A stretch of 64,000 nt of DNA from Alteromonadaceae bacterium BrNp21-10 (GCA_030418115.1 JAUHQD010000001.1:248001-312000); one strand, 5' to 3'; positions 9,960 through 19,730 are shown, counted from the stretch's first letter. The notes: a model not told the origin generated them from the sequence alone. Translations and numbers: made by a program.

Positions 9960-11003
9960 TTAGCGGTTGAGTTTGTTGATTAGGGTCGCGCGTAATTGCC
10001 GAGCGAGAGTATCATCAATGGCATTCAATGCGCCTTTGCGAGCTGTGGGTATATGCTCATGCTGATTATTCGAAAACACATAATGCTCAAATAGGTTACG
10101 CCAAGCATCGCGCTGACTGGCCGGTAAATCTTTAATACTGAGTAGGGCATGCAGCAGCGCATCTGCGGGAACGCCCATATGGTCGCCGACCTGACGCCAC
10201 CAATAATTTACCAACACGTTAAAATCACTTAAGGCTTCCACATGATGCCACCACATGCTGGGGATAAACAGCGCGTCACCAGGGTTTAACTCTGCAATTT
10301 GTGCATGTTGGAGCGCAGTTTCAAATTTCGGAAAACGTGTAAAGTCGGGCTGATGAAAATCCACCAAGCTAGCCGGTTGACCTGCTGGGGTGAAATCCAG
10401 TGGGCCGATATATAAATTGTCTAATTGTGCTGGCGGAAACAAGGTAAAGCGTCGCTGGCCAACGGCGCAACAGGCAACATTATCGGTGACGTCATAATGG
10501 GCAGCAATACGCGATTGATTACCCAGCCAAATACTGATCAGCGGTTTGTCCGCTAATGGTGGAATATCGTTATGTTGTCTAAACTCTGGCAGAATATGGT
10601 CAATGGACGTAGATCCCACATAATAAGAGCTTGGTGCTGTGGCGTTGTTACTTGCATGAATATCGTCTAACACCTCCGTTAGGGATGTTGTGTTGCGAGT
10701 AAAATTAAAACCATCTAATGCATCGTTATAAAAATAACGGCCTTTTACCTCGGCAGGCGCCACCATGGCATGAATTTTATTGTGATTATAAAACTGGCGT
10801 AGATAGTGGTCAGCCTCTGCTGCTGATTTCAATCCAGCCTTTACTAAGGGCCAGTCAGATAACAATCCACGCAGTACCACTGGCGCATCAGAGCTAAGTA
10901 ACTCTGACGTTAATGTCGCAGGGGTGGCGTTGTGAATTTCCCGCACATGGGGAAGTTCTTGTGTCTTAGGGGCGCTTTGCATCTGGCTAACTGACTTAGG
11001 CAT
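9960..11003 (-). CDS. Cupin_8 / JmjC-like 2-oxoglutarate-Fe(II) oxygenase-type protein
   Basis: A 347-residue cupin-like protein. RIAAHYDVTDNVACCAVGQRRF looks like the first metal-binding strand with its HxD pair, and WWHHVEAL supplies the distal histidine. Together these suggest a JmjC-type hydroxylase fold. It overlaps the SapC gene by 8 bases and forms an operon with SapC and the halogenase-like gene. In Alteromonadales and Xanthomonadales this trio sits beside TonB receptors in sugar-utilisation loci. Its substrate is unknown, so hydroxylase activity is only inferred. Confidence 0.82.
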   Translation of the reverse strand: MPKSVSQMQSAPKTQELPHVREIHNATPATLTSELLSSDAPVVLRGLLSDWPLVKAGLKSAAEADHYLRQFYNHNKIHAMVAPAEVKGRYFYNDALDGFNFTRNTTSLTEVLDDIHASNNATAPSSYYVGSTSIDHILPEFRQHNDIPPLADKPLISIWLGNQSRIAAHYDVTDNVACCAVGQRRFTLFPPAQLDNLYIGPLDFTPAGQPASLVDFHQPDFTRFPKFETALQHAQIAELNPGDALFIPSMWWHHVEALSDFNVLVNYWWRQVGDHMGVPADALLHALLSIKDLPASQRDAWRNLFEHYVFSNNQHEHIPTARKGALNAIDDTLARQLRATLINKLNR

Positions 11004-11727
11004 TATTTAGTTGGCGGTTTTTTAATGCGATTAAATCGGCCATATTTGGCATTGACGCGAGGATCATATAAATCGCTTTTAAATAACCTTGTTGATGCAG
11101 TGTAGCTACGGTTTCTGCGGATAATTGCGCTACTTTTTCTTCATTTATAGTATGTAAAAAATCCATGGAGTGATTCGAGCCGTCATCCAAGGTTACTTTG
11201 ATCTCCACTGATTCGATCAGCTGATGTTGTTGTAAAGTATCGATAAACAGTTTGGTTTGTTCATGGCCTTGGTGGATAGCCATTAAAATACTGCTGATAT
11301 TTTGTAAGTAGGGGCTTTGGCCTCCTTGGGGTAAAAATACCGCTTCACCTTGGTTGTAGCTCACTCGCGGGCTATCCATATCAATATGCACTACTGGCGA
11401 TTGGCTAACCACACCGTTTTCGGTGCTTTCTTGAAAGCCAATCAAAAAAGGGCGGCGTTGAATGCTTAGGGGAATGTAATTCGCCTGCCAACCGGCATCG
11501 GTAACAAACAGGTTTTCTTCGCCTGCCAACCCGAGTAAGGCAATAGCTTCTAGTTGCCCGGTACCGGCATTTTTGTGAAAGAAAATAGGGTAGTGGGCTT
11601 GGACGTGTTGAAACTCATCTAAAAAAACATGGCTGTAACTGGCATTATCACCATATTGCGGTGCATGGGTAGTAATGACATGCACATCTTTATGAGTGAT
11701 GTTATCCAATAGTTGATGATTGGGCAT
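10996..11727 (-). CDS. SapC family protein
   Basis: A 243-residue protein of the SapC family (named after a Campylobacter S-layer-associated protein). The N-terminal half contains FVTDAGWQANYIPLSIQRRP and FLIGFQ, typical of the family. There is no signal peptide. It starts 15 bases after the halogenase-like gene and overlaps the cupin gene by 8 bases, so all three are probably translated from one message. The biochemical role is unknown. The repeated association with TonB-receptor loci suggests a role in modification or sensing of the imported sugar or of the receptor itself, which is inference. Confidence 0.85.
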   Translation of the reverse strand: MPNHQLLDNITHKDVHVITTHAPQYGDNASYSHVFLDEFQHVQAHYPIFFHKNAGTGQLEAIALLGLAGEENLFVTDAGWQANYIPLSIQRRPFLIGFQESTENGVVSQSPVVHIDMDSPRVSYNQGEAVFLPQGGQSPYLQNISSILMAIHQGHEQTKLFIDTLQQHQLIESVEIKVTLDDGSNHSMDFLHTINEEKVAQLSAETVATLHQQGYLKAIYMILASMPNMADLIALKNRQLNNA

Positions 11728-11742
11728 AGTGGTTGTTTTCCT

Positions 11743-13338
11743 TTATCTCTTTTGTAAGCCGTATTGTTTGATTTTATTAATCAAATCACGGTTTTGTGGC
11801 AAGCCAGCCAGTAATTTTTGGGTTAATTGGGCGTTTTTCTGAAACGCCATTTGTGCCAAATCGACATTGTTTGAGCGCTTTGAGGTTTGCCGAGGCTGAG
11901 TTTTAAAACCCATACCATATAGCACATATTGGTAACTGGCCGATGGAAACACTTCGTCGGCATGGTCAAAATCTGTCTGCCAAGGGGATTCGTAACGCCA
12001 TAAGGTGAGCAGGGATTGTAACGCTTCGGGGATAGATTCAGGCTTACAATTATCAATCCAGTATTGGCTGTCGGTACGTTGGGTTAACACGTAATGCAAT
12101 TTCAAGAAATCGATGATCCTGTCCCAGCGATACAAAAATTTATCATTAAAACGTTTAGCGACAATATCCATTACTTCACGATTGGCAGGTAACTGCTCGC
12201 TGATCATCGCCGCTGATAGTTCAACTAACACTAACGCCGATGCTTCTAAGGGCTCTAAAAATCCAGCTGACAGGCCAACTGCCACACAGTTTTTATGCCA
12301 AAACAATTGGCGATGGCCGGGCTCGATGGGGATTTTGCGAATGGCAATGTCATCGGCGTGCTTACCTAAACTGGGGCGAATGTATTCCCGCAAGTCTAAT
12401 TCAGCTTGCTCATTGGAGGTATGCGCCGATGAATACACATAACCGACACCGCGACGCGAGGGCAGGCCGATATCCCAAATCCAACCATTAGCTTGCGCGG
12501 TGGAAATAGTGTGTGAAGCTATGGCTTCATCTTCGGACTGATAAGGAACATGTACCGCCAAGGCACTGTCGTTGAACAGAATGTGCTTTTTGCTAATAAA
12601 CGGAATTTGGTAATGCTTGCCTAATAACAAAGCGTTAAAGCCGGTGCAGTCGATGAACAGATCTCCGCCAATATCACCATGTTGCTTAGTGCTGACCGAT
12701 TGAATATCGCCTTGCTGTGCTGAATTGTCTTCTACGGAGTTAATCTTTACTACATGATCTAATACATGTTTAACCCCGAGTTTTTGCGTGCAGTGCTGCT
12801 GTAAAAAAGTAGCAAATTTACCGGCATCCAAATGGTACGCGTAGTTGGCTACATGGGCATATTCAGGGGTGGAAATCTGTTTCGGTGCTAGGCCTTTTTC
12901 ACATAGGTGGCCTTGAAAACTCACTGCATCGGCAAAGGGAATATTGGCAGCTTGCGCTTGCCAGTGTGGCGCGAGGTTTATATGTTCAAAACCTTCAGGA
13001 AGGACTAACGGATGATAGTAAAAATCATCTTCGGCACCGCTGACCCATTTGGCAAATTTCGCTCCTTGTTTAAAGGAGACATCACATTCCTTGAAAAAAT
13101 CGGTCTCATTAATGCCCATCTTTTTTAAGGTATTGCGCATGGTCGGCCATGTGCCTTCACCCACTCCCACAGGCTTGACATCAGGGGATTCAATTAAGGT
13201 GACTTGTACGCCATTTTTGCTGTTGGACATGTGCTCTGCAGCAATGACGCCAGCGGTTAACCAACCTGCGGTGCCGCCGCCAATAATAGTGATGGATTTA
13301 ATATTTGTACTGCGCAATTTAATAACTCCAAATCCCAT
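11743..13338 (-). CDS. Tryptophan-halogenase-like FAD-dependent protein
   Basis: A 531-residue flavoprotein of the tryptophan halogenase family. The FAD-binding GGGTAGW is at 20-26, VGVGEGTWPTM follows at about 56-66, and GWIWDIGLP resembles the WxWxIP halogenase motif with one extra residue. True halogenation is not implied, because many family members beside TonB receptors have unknown reactions. The annotated ATG has no clear ribosome-binding site, whereas TTG at codon 8 (13317) is preceded by GGAG at the correct distance and may be the real start. It is first in the halogenase-SapC-cupin operon downstream of the TonB receptor. Confidence 0.85.
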   Translation of the reverse strand: MGFGVIKLRSTNIKSITIIGGGTAGWLTAGVIAAEHMSNSKNGVQVTLIESPDVKPVGVGEGTWPTMRNTLKKMGINETDFFKECDVSFKQGAKFAKWVSGAEDDFYYHPLVLPEGFEHINLAPHWQAQAANIPFADAVSFQGHLCEKGLAPKQISTPEYAHVANYAYHLDAGKFATFLQQHCTQKLGVKHVLDHVVKINSVEDNSAQQGDIQSVSTKQHGDIGGDLFIDCTGFNALLLGKHYQIPFISKKHILFNDSALAVHVPYQSEDEAIASHTISTAQANGWIWDIGLPSRRGVGYVYSSAHTSNEQAELDLREYIRPSLGKHADDIAIRKIPIEPGHRQLFWHKNCVAVGLSAGFLEPLEASALVLVELSAAMISEQLPANREVMDIVAKRFNDKFLYRWDRIIDFLKLHYVLTQRTDSQYWIDNCKPESIPEALQSLLTLWRYESPWQTDFDHADEVFPSASYQYVLYGMGFKTQPRQTSKRSNNVDLAQMAFQKNAQLTQKLLAGLPQNRDLINKIKQYGLQKR

Positions 13339-13451
13339 GATGGAACTACTACAACATCATTTTGAATAACACTCGTGTTACTTTTAATACGGTACTTTAA
13401 ATACAGTACTGCAAATACTCTACTGTAAATTGAAAGAGTGCTATTTAAAAT

Positions 13452-13509
13452 GACGTTATCAAAGATAACGTCGAAAACAGCGGATTAAGAAGGACAAAAC
13501 TAATCCGCT
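13452..13509 (-). terminator. Two hairpins downstream of the TonB receptor gene
   Basis: Stem AGCGGATTA/TAATCCGCT (13479-13487 / 13501-13509) followed, in the minus direction, by a perfect 9-bp stem GACGTTATC/GATAACGTC (13464-13472 / 13452-13460) with loop AAA. The trailing sequence is ATTTTAAAT rather than a clean U-run, so it may be a partial terminator that lowers expression of the downstream halogenase operon. Confidence 0.5.
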
Positions 13510-13518
13510 ATTCACACA

Positions 13519-16479
13519 CTAGAAAGTGTAACGGGCACCTAAGGTATATCTAGGGCCATACTGACGAGCATAAAGGAACTGTTCAACATAACGGCCATAA
13601 CCTTGTTCGGTTGAGTTGGTGATGTTTAAACCTTCGAAGAATACCGTAAGATTTTCATCAACATCATAGTTCACGCTCAGGTCGGTTTGTGAATACGCTT
13701 TGGCAAATTGCGGCGGCGCTTCAGCAGAACCCTGGGCTTGTCCAACACCAAGTAGGAAGTCATCACGCCAAGCGTAAGTAACCTTAACCGATAAGCCATC
13801 CTTTTCATAAAATACTTGGAAGTTGGCTGAATCGCTTAATCCATTTAATGGTGCTTGTGGCTCAAAGCTACTAACATCAAATTGAACATCGCCATCAACA
13901 GCAGTGAAGTTGAAAGCACTACCAAAGCCACTGTCACCAAACATATGCTGAACAGCAAACTCAATACCATCTACGCTGCGGTCATCACCGTTAGTAGGTT
14001 GACTGACAAGCCATTTCATTAGCGGATCATTGCTGTTTTGGAAGACTATATCGTTACCTGTTAGCTCATCAAATGCACCACCACCATTGGCAATAATCTG
14101 CGTCCACACATCACCATCGGTAGGTACGTGGCTAGGGTCGCCTGATGCTGCAACTAAATCACTAATGGCTTGCGTTGCTCTTGGGCCAATGAGTGGGTCT
14201 CTTAGGCCTTCAACTTCAATGGTTTCACTACTGATAGTAATGAAATTTTTCACATCTTTTTTGAAGTAACCTAAAGACACATAACTGGCTTCGTCGTAAT
14301 AATATTCTACAGATAAGTCAATGTTGGATGATTCAAAAGGTAATAAACCAGTATTACCTTGGCTACCGTTACGACCACCAGGTTTAGGGCTACCAGATAA
14401 GGATCTAATACCCACTAAGTGGCCTAATGGAGCACGAGTTATGGTTTTACCCATAGATAAACGGGCAACAATGTCATCCGTTACTTCAACTTTGATATCC
14501 ATGGTAGGTAAGGTGACATCATATTTGCCGCTGAAGTTGACTGGTTGGGCGCCGCCCGGAACAAAGCGTAATTGCCACTCCGTCGGGTTAGACCAAACAA
14601 TCATATCTTCAACTCGCTGTATTACATCACTCGTAACATCGGTTTCTTCATAGCGCACGCCGAAATTAATATCTATTGGCATATCCGCTATTTCAAAGTA
14701 CAAGGCACTTTGCAAGTAAACACTGGTGGTTTCTTCGGTAACGCCGCCAGAGTTAGTAGAGGCAAGATCGCTGCTGAAGGGATCCGCTGGTACGCTGTCG
14801 AAGTAATCCGTCATACGCGCAACGGCTTCTGTAAAGTCAAAGTGATAGAAGTAGTTGGTTGTTAAGTCATTACCACCACCGTCGAATTGATCCAGAAAAT
14901 CACCAGTGTCTTTACGAGTGAACATGCTATCTGGAAAAATGGCTTGATTGCCATTGTACCCATTAGGACCGAGGTTGCCGCTGCCAATAGAGCTGCCACC
15001 AAAGGTTTGTTCTGTTTTTGCTGCGCCAAATTTCACATTAGATAGGAAGCTGATGCTATCGTAAGGGTTCACCCATTCACTATGCAATTGGAGTTGCTTA
15101 ATAGTTGACTCGCCCTTATCCCGAGAAAATTGGCCAAAAAGTGGATCAAAATCATTGGGATCCGCTTCAAGGGCACCATTGGGCCAGGTAATGGCAAAAT
15201 CAGGTATTTCACCGTCTGAATAGTCATAGGTTTTAGTGACGATATTGGCGGGTGCCAGTATCATATTGCCAGAGTAACCTGCGTCGTTAGCGCCGGTATC
15301 GACGTTACTGCTGGAGTCGTGATAATCCAACTCTATATGAATATCGTCAGTGGCTTGCCAATCAAAATTAAAACCTACTGACTCAGATTCTACTAGGAAG
15401 GTTCCAATATCGGCTGAATGGGCAAAATCGGCGGCGGTTTCAGTAAAGTTAATCGCGGTACCGTTTTCGTCCAACTGATAATTGGCAATATTGCCACCAA
15501 AGTTAAACCAAATACCAAAGCCACGGCCTGCTACTTCGGTTTCAGCTTCACTCTGGGTATAGTCCAAACTGAAGGTCATGTCTTCTGTTGGTGCATATTG
15601 CAAGGTTAACTGGCCATTAGCACGGGTGCGTTGCACATCGGCCATGTTGTAAGAAATCTGTCGTGGGAAGTAGGTGTGTCCTAGCTTCTCGCCGTCGGCA
15701 TTTTCCGCACGCATATCAATGGCGTCATCACCTGTGGCTGAGCCTAAACCTTGGTCTGCCTGCCAGCCAGGTACATTGGCACTTTGCTGTTGAAAGTCGC
15801 GGCCTTGAAAAGACAGTGACAAAGCCACACCAAAAGTATCATCCGCAAACGTATTACTATACAACGCGGCTAATTCGGGGGTGACATCATCACCTTCGAC
15901 ATTAGAACTGTCGTAAATCCCTTTTGCCGAAACCGAATATTTTAAACCGGGCGCATCCAAAGGTTTAGTTGTCATTATATTGACTACAGCACCAATACCA
16001 CCACTAGGGTTTTCCGCGCGAGCAGTTTTTATCACTTCAAGAGCACTCACGCCCTCTGAGGATAAGTTGTCTAAGCTATAAGAGCGGGTGTTACCGGTAC
16101 CTGGCATTTGTCGGCCATTGAGTGTCACTAAGTTAAAGCTAGGTCCAAAACCACGAACGGTTATTTCGCTACCTTCACCGTTTGAACGGCTTACAGTAAC
16201 ACCGGTAATACGTTGCAGTGATTCAGCAAGGTTGGTATCAGGAAATTTACCCATTTCTTCAGCAGATATGGCATCTACTACGCCGATGGCTTCACGTTTC
16301 ATATCCATGGCACGGGCTAAACTGCCGCGAATACCTTTTACTTGAATGATTTCGACATCACCTGCGGTTTTCGCTGTTTCTTCTGTTTCCTGAGCAAAGG
16401 ACGCTGGCGCTAACCCTGCGCCCAGTAGCAACGATATAGTGGCTGCTAAGCGTGTTTTATTGAAGGAAATATGTTTCAT
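13519..16479 (-). CDS. TonB-dependent receptor (Xanthomonas/Caulobacter type)
   Basis: A 986-residue outer-membrane transporter that probably imports beta-glucan oligosaccharides using TonB energy. It has a signal peptide (1-29, cleavage after FAQ/E), a plug domain with AESLQRITGVTVSR, ITVRGFG and VTLNGRQMPG, then a long beta-barrel ending GARYTF, with the C-terminal Phe needed for outer-membrane assembly. Size and plug motifs fit the large carbohydrate-associated TonB subfamily. It lies between the GH16 gene and the halogenase-SapC-cupin operon. No TGTAAGCGCTT site is present just upstream, so it may be read through from the GH16 promoter. Confidence 0.95.
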   Translation of the reverse strand: MKHISFNKTRLAATISLLLGAGLAPASFAQETEETAKTAGDVEIIQVKGIRGSLARAMDMKREAIGVVDAISAEEMGKFPDTNLAESLQRITGVTVSRSNGEGSEITVRGFGPSFNLVTLNGRQMPGTGNTRSYSLDNLSSEGVSALEVIKTARAENPSGGIGAVVNIMTTKPLDAPGLKYSVSAKGIYDSSNVEGDDVTPELAALYSNTFADDTFGVALSLSFQGRDFQQQSANVPGWQADQGLGSATGDDAIDMRAENADGEKLGHTYFPRQISYNMADVQRTRANGQLTLQYAPTEDMTFSLDYTQSEAETEVAGRGFGIWFNFGGNIANYQLDENGTAINFTETAADFAHSADIGTFLVESESVGFNFDWQATDDIHIELDYHDSSSNVDTGANDAGYSGNMILAPANIVTKTYDYSDGEIPDFAITWPNGALEADPNDFDPLFGQFSRDKGESTIKQLQLHSEWVNPYDSISFLSNVKFGAAKTEQTFGGSSIGSGNLGPNGYNGNQAIFPDSMFTRKDTGDFLDQFDGGGNDLTTNYFYHFDFTEAVARMTDYFDSVPADPFSSDLASTNSGGVTEETTSVYLQSALYFEIADMPIDINFGVRYEETDVTSDVIQRVEDMIVWSNPTEWQLRFVPGGAQPVNFSGKYDVTLPTMDIKVEVTDDIVARLSMGKTITRAPLGHLVGIRSLSGSPKPGGRNGSQGNTGLLPFESSNIDLSVEYYYDEASYVSLGYFKKDVKNFITISSETIEVEGLRDPLIGPRATQAISDLVAASGDPSHVPTDGDVWTQIIANGGGAFDELTGNDIVFQNSNDPLMKWLVSQPTNGDDRSVDGIEFAVQHMFGDSGFGSAFNFTAVDGDVQFDVSSFEPQAPLNGLSDSANFQVFYEKDGLSVKVTYAWRDDFLLGVGQAQGSAEAPPQFAKAYSQTDLSVNYDVDENLTVFFEGLNITNSTEQGYGRYVEQFLYARQYGPRYTLGARYTF

Positions 16480-16540
16480 AATTGTCCTACTTATAATTAT
16501 CGAGCTAATTCTTAATTAATCTAGACTGCTATTTGTTCTT

Positions 16541-16584
16541 GCTTGATAGGCCGCAATCTTGGTTGTGATTACGCCTATCAAAGC
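16541..16584 (-). promoter_or_regulatory. Stem-loop between GH16 and TonB receptor genes
   Basis: GCTTGATAGGC (16541-16551) pairs with GCCTATCAAAGC (16573-16584), one bulged base, loop of 21. There is no U-tract after it on the minus strand. It may be a stability or processing hairpin that sets different levels of the GH16 and receptor messages. Confidence 0.4.
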
Positions 16585-16621
16585 TTGTCCAGATTCTTAT
16601 ATTTTTGTTATCGTTAAAGGC

Positions 16622-19255
16622 TTATGGTGCCGCAATTTCGAAGTTATCTACGCGATAAACCGCACCTTCGCCAGCACCCCATGCTGGAAACACCATTACC
16701 GTATCGATTTCGCTAAGGTCTAGACCTTTATCGAATAAGTCTTGTAGGGAGAACGTATAGGTTTGCCATTCACCGGCCACTGGGGCTACGCCTTCTTGGC
16801 TGTCTGTTATTGGTAATTCAACCGCAGTGGTGGCATCACCACTTTCAACTTTGAATAACCATGCAGCTGAACCATCGCCGGGCATACTAATGACTTTCAT
16901 ATCGAATTTAACGCGTCCTGTAGCCAAAAGACTGTTGGCATCAAATGGCATTGGATCATCATTAAACTTAGTGGTGAACCCCATAACGGTGGGAGCTGCA
17001 CCAATGGAAAACTCTGTTGTCATGCCGTGTGCAGCATCATCTTCTTGTTCTGTTGGCGTAGAGCCACCACAACAATCCCAGCTTGGCCAATCTAAGTTAG
17101 GTGCATCTTTGTAAAGGGTTAGGCTTGGAAGAGTTGGGCCTGAGTTAGGGTTATAAATTTTGGCGTTGTCTATACGGTATACTGCACCTGCGCCTGCTCC
17201 CCATGCAGGGAACACCATGACTACATCGATAGCACTAATATCCAAACCTGCATCAGAAAGTGTTAACAGATCAAAGGTATAGGTTTGCCATTCCCCTGTA
17301 ACTGGGTCTAGTCCTTCTTTACTGGTATTTAAAGGAATGTCACCGGTGTTTGAGGTATTACCATCGGCTTCCAATTTCAATATCCAAGGTGTGCCTTCTG
17401 CAGGAGCTGAATCCACTTTCATTTCAAATTGGATAACACCTTCAGTCAATAATGCTGAAGCATCAAAGCTGCCTGAATCTCTGCCATAGAATCCTTGAAC
17501 AGTATCTGCTGAGCCTAAAACAGAAAACTCAGCAACTAAACCGTGGGCTTCATCGTCCATGACTTCAGTTGGAACAGAGCCTGCACAGCAATCCCACAAT
17601 GGCCATTCCATATTGGTAGTATCTTCAAACAGTACTAATTCTGGGTAGGTAACATTTGCCTGACCGATAAACATATTGTCTACACGGTAAACGGCACCTT
17701 CACCGGCACCCCATGCTGGGAATATCATTATTGTATCAATAGCAGATAGATCTAAACCTGCATCAGCTAATGCTTGTAAGTCAAAAGAGTAGTGCTGCCA
17801 TTCGCCGACAACGGGGTCAATACCTTCGTTGCTGGTACTAATGGGTATTTCAACAGCGGTGGCTGCATCATTACTTTCGACTTTGAATAACCATGCTGCG
17901 CCGGCATTAGCAGGGGCTGTGACTAGTTTCATATCGAATTCGATTTTACCAGTGGTGAGCATTGGTGAAGCATCGAAAGGTTTAGGTGCGTCAGTAAACT
18001 TAGTGGTAAAGCCCATTACCGTTGGTGCTGCACCAATAACGAATTCAACTACAGCACCATATTCGGCATCATCGGTTTCGATAGTTGGAATACTACCTCC
18101 ACAACAATCCCATGCTGGCCATAATGGATTTTCTTCATCTGCAAAAATAGATAAGTTTTCTGCAACGCCCGTTGATGGCGGAGTAGGGATAGGCGCTTTA
18201 CCTTCAACTAAGGTATTTTCATCTTTGTAACCGCTACGAATAGTTTCACAGCCTTTACCGGTGTTTGGATCCTGTGAACACTCGTAGACTTTAACGTAGT
18301 CAATTTCAAATTTTTGACCTTCAGCAAAAGCGGCGGCATCAATACCGGTATTGTTAACATTGCCGGCCCAATCACCACCTACGGCTAGATTAAGTAGTAG
18401 GTGAAAATCTTGATCAAAGGGTGTTGCATCATAGTGAGTTGTTAATTCACCAGTAGCGATGTCAAAAAATTCAGTAAACCAGCCACGATGAACTAAACCG
18501 ACTTGCTCACCTTTACTATTAGTACGTACTTTGGATGCCATTTGCGTGGCAAACAAGTAATCGTCAACATACCAACGCATTTCACCTTCTTGCCATTCGA
18601 TGGCATAGGTATGGAAATCATCAGCTGGGTTCATATTGCCGGGCAACAAATATTCTTTGCCTGAACTTTCATTGTTAGGCCATTTGGCACCATAATGGAG
18701 AGTGCCGTGAACATGGGATTCAACAACGCCTTCAGAATCAACCGTTTTTAAATTAACCGCTTCCATAATGTCGATTTCGCCAGAATTCGGCCAACCGCCA
18801 TAAACATTGTCTGTAGGTAACATCCAAATGGCAGGCCATGAGCCCTGTCCTTGGGGTAATTTGGCACGAACTTCAAAGCGGCCGTAAGTCCAATCGCCTT
18901 TTTCTTTAGTGCGCAGTCTGGCCGAAGTGTAGGGTTTATCAGCTCCTTCCTCAGCGGGCTTGGCGACGATGGTTAGAATTCCATTTTCCACGTAGGAATT
19001 ATCGGCGCTGTCGGTATAACATTGTTGCTCATTGTTACCGCCGCCATCGCAGTTCAGTTCGTGGCTCCATTTATCCATGTCAATGGTGGCACCGTCGAAT
19101 TCATCACTCCATACCAGCACCCAATCTTCTAAGGGCTTATCTATTGTGGCGGGATCGAAGTCAGAATCTGTAACCGATCCTCCACCACACCCCATTAAAC
19201 TTGCGGCCATGGTAATAGCTGAAAGTTTTGCTAAACGAAAAATTGCTTTATTCAT
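16622..19255 (-). CDS. GH16 endo-beta-1,3-glucanase (laminarinase) lipoprotein with three C-terminal repeats
   Basis: An 877-residue extracellular endoglucanase. Lipobox SLMGC gives lipidated Cys23. The GH16 catalytic domain (about 45-330) holds GEIDIMEAV, with nucleophile Glu160, Asp162 and acid/base Glu165, in the insertion form typical of laminarinases. After a Cys-containing linker come three ~166-residue tandem modules (about 370-539, 540-711, 712-877). Each begins with WP-W-DCC-GS and ends FPAWGAG-GAVYR-DN, and all look like carbohydrate-binding beta-sandwiches. It heads the minus-strand locus, and two operator candidates lie in the 475-base region between it and the divergent GH1 gene. 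It would cut polymer outside the cell for the receptor and GH3/GH1. Confidence 0.93.
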   Translation of the reverse strand: MNKAIFRLAKLSAITMAASLMGCGGGSVTDSDFDPATIDKPLEDWVLVWSDEFDGATIDMDKWSHELNCDGGGNNEQQCYTDSADNSYVENGILTIVAKPAEEGADKPYTSARLRTKEKGDWTYGRFEVRAKLPQGQGSWPAIWMLPTDNVYGGWPNSGEIDIMEAVNLKTVDSEGVVESHVHGTLHYGAKWPNNESSGKEYLLPGNMNPADDFHTYAIEWQEGEMRWYVDDYLFATQMASKVRTNSKGEQVGLVHRGWFTEFFDIATGELTTHYDATPFDQDFHLLLNLAVGGDWAGNVNNTGIDAAAFAEGQKFEIDYVKVYECSQDPNTGKGCETIRSGYKDENTLVEGKAPIPTPPSTGVAENLSIFADEENPLWPAWDCCGGSIPTIETDDAEYGAVVEFVIGAAPTVMGFTTKFTDAPKPFDASPMLTTGKIEFDMKLVTAPANAGAAWLFKVESNDAATAVEIPISTSNEGIDPVVGEWQHYSFDLQALADAGLDLSAIDTIMIFPAWGAGEGAVYRVDNMFIGQANVTYPELVLFEDTTNMEWPLWDCCAGSVPTEVMDDEAHGLVAEFSVLGSADTVQGFYGRDSGSFDASALLTEGVIQFEMKVDSAPAEGTPWILKLEADGNTSNTGDIPLNTSKEGLDPVTGEWQTYTFDLLTLSDAGLDISAIDVVMVFPAWGAGAGAVYRIDNAKIYNPNSGPTLPSLTLYKDAPNLDWPSWDCCGGSTPTEQEDDAAHGMTTEFSIGAAPTVMGFTTKFNDDPMPFDANSLLATGRVKFDMKVISMPGDGSAAWLFKVESGDATTAVELPITDSQEGVAPVAGEWQTYTFSLQDLFDKGLDLSEIDTVMVFPAWGAGEGAVYRVDNFEIAAP

Positions 19256-19313
19256 ACAAATGCATTCCTAGTAGCTGTCTATGTCAATAGTGTCGTTAGT
19301 GTTGCGTAACAAT

Positions 19314-19327
19314 TGTAAGCGCTTCCA
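19314..19327. promoter_or_regulatory. Probable LacI-family operator, GH16-proximal
   Basis: TGTAAGCGCTTCCA, 59 bases before the GH16 start, in the divergent region 19256-19730. It matches the core of the sites at 9900 and 19415. Its position close to the GH16 start fits repression at the promoter. The rest of the divergent region is AT-rich and holds no gene. Confidence 0.7.
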
Positions 19328-19414
19328 TTTTTTGGTAAAAAATCCTGCTTTTTATTGCTGCATTAAACCTTACTGAGCCAAGCAAGTTATTTTCTTCATA
19401 TTTTTTGTTGCAAT

Positions 19415-19428
19415 GTAAGCGCTTTCAT
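19415..19428. promoter_or_regulatory. Probable LacI-family operator, GH1-proximal
   Basis: TGTAAGCGCTTTCA, a near-perfect palindrome about 100 bases from the 19314 site (roughly ten helical turns, compatible with looping). It lies upstream of the GH1-symporter-LacI operon. Confidence 0.7.
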
Positions 19429-19730
19429 TTAAGCTAGGGCAATTGCTCATCGAGGTCAACAAAAAATTCACATTTCGTTTATTTTTTGCGATGAAATTTA
19501 ATATATATAACAAATTCGGCGCAATTCGTTGAATTGTTGCTGTGTATGCAGAATAAATTATCTAACCTATATGTCGCGTTATCCTGCGACTGTTAAATGG
19601 TTAGTGGATGGATAAAAGCAGTTTATTAAATGTTAATTTTACTCCGAATACAGACCTAAACGTTATCCCAAACGATGGTAACTTATGTCTTGTTCGGGCA
19701 AAAACTGTTGTTTTAATATTGAGAGAATGG

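Noticed and set aside
19608-19730. Longer start for the GH1 enzyme
   Set aside because: The additional 41 residues show no GH1 similarity, while the ATG at 19731 has a GAGAG site.
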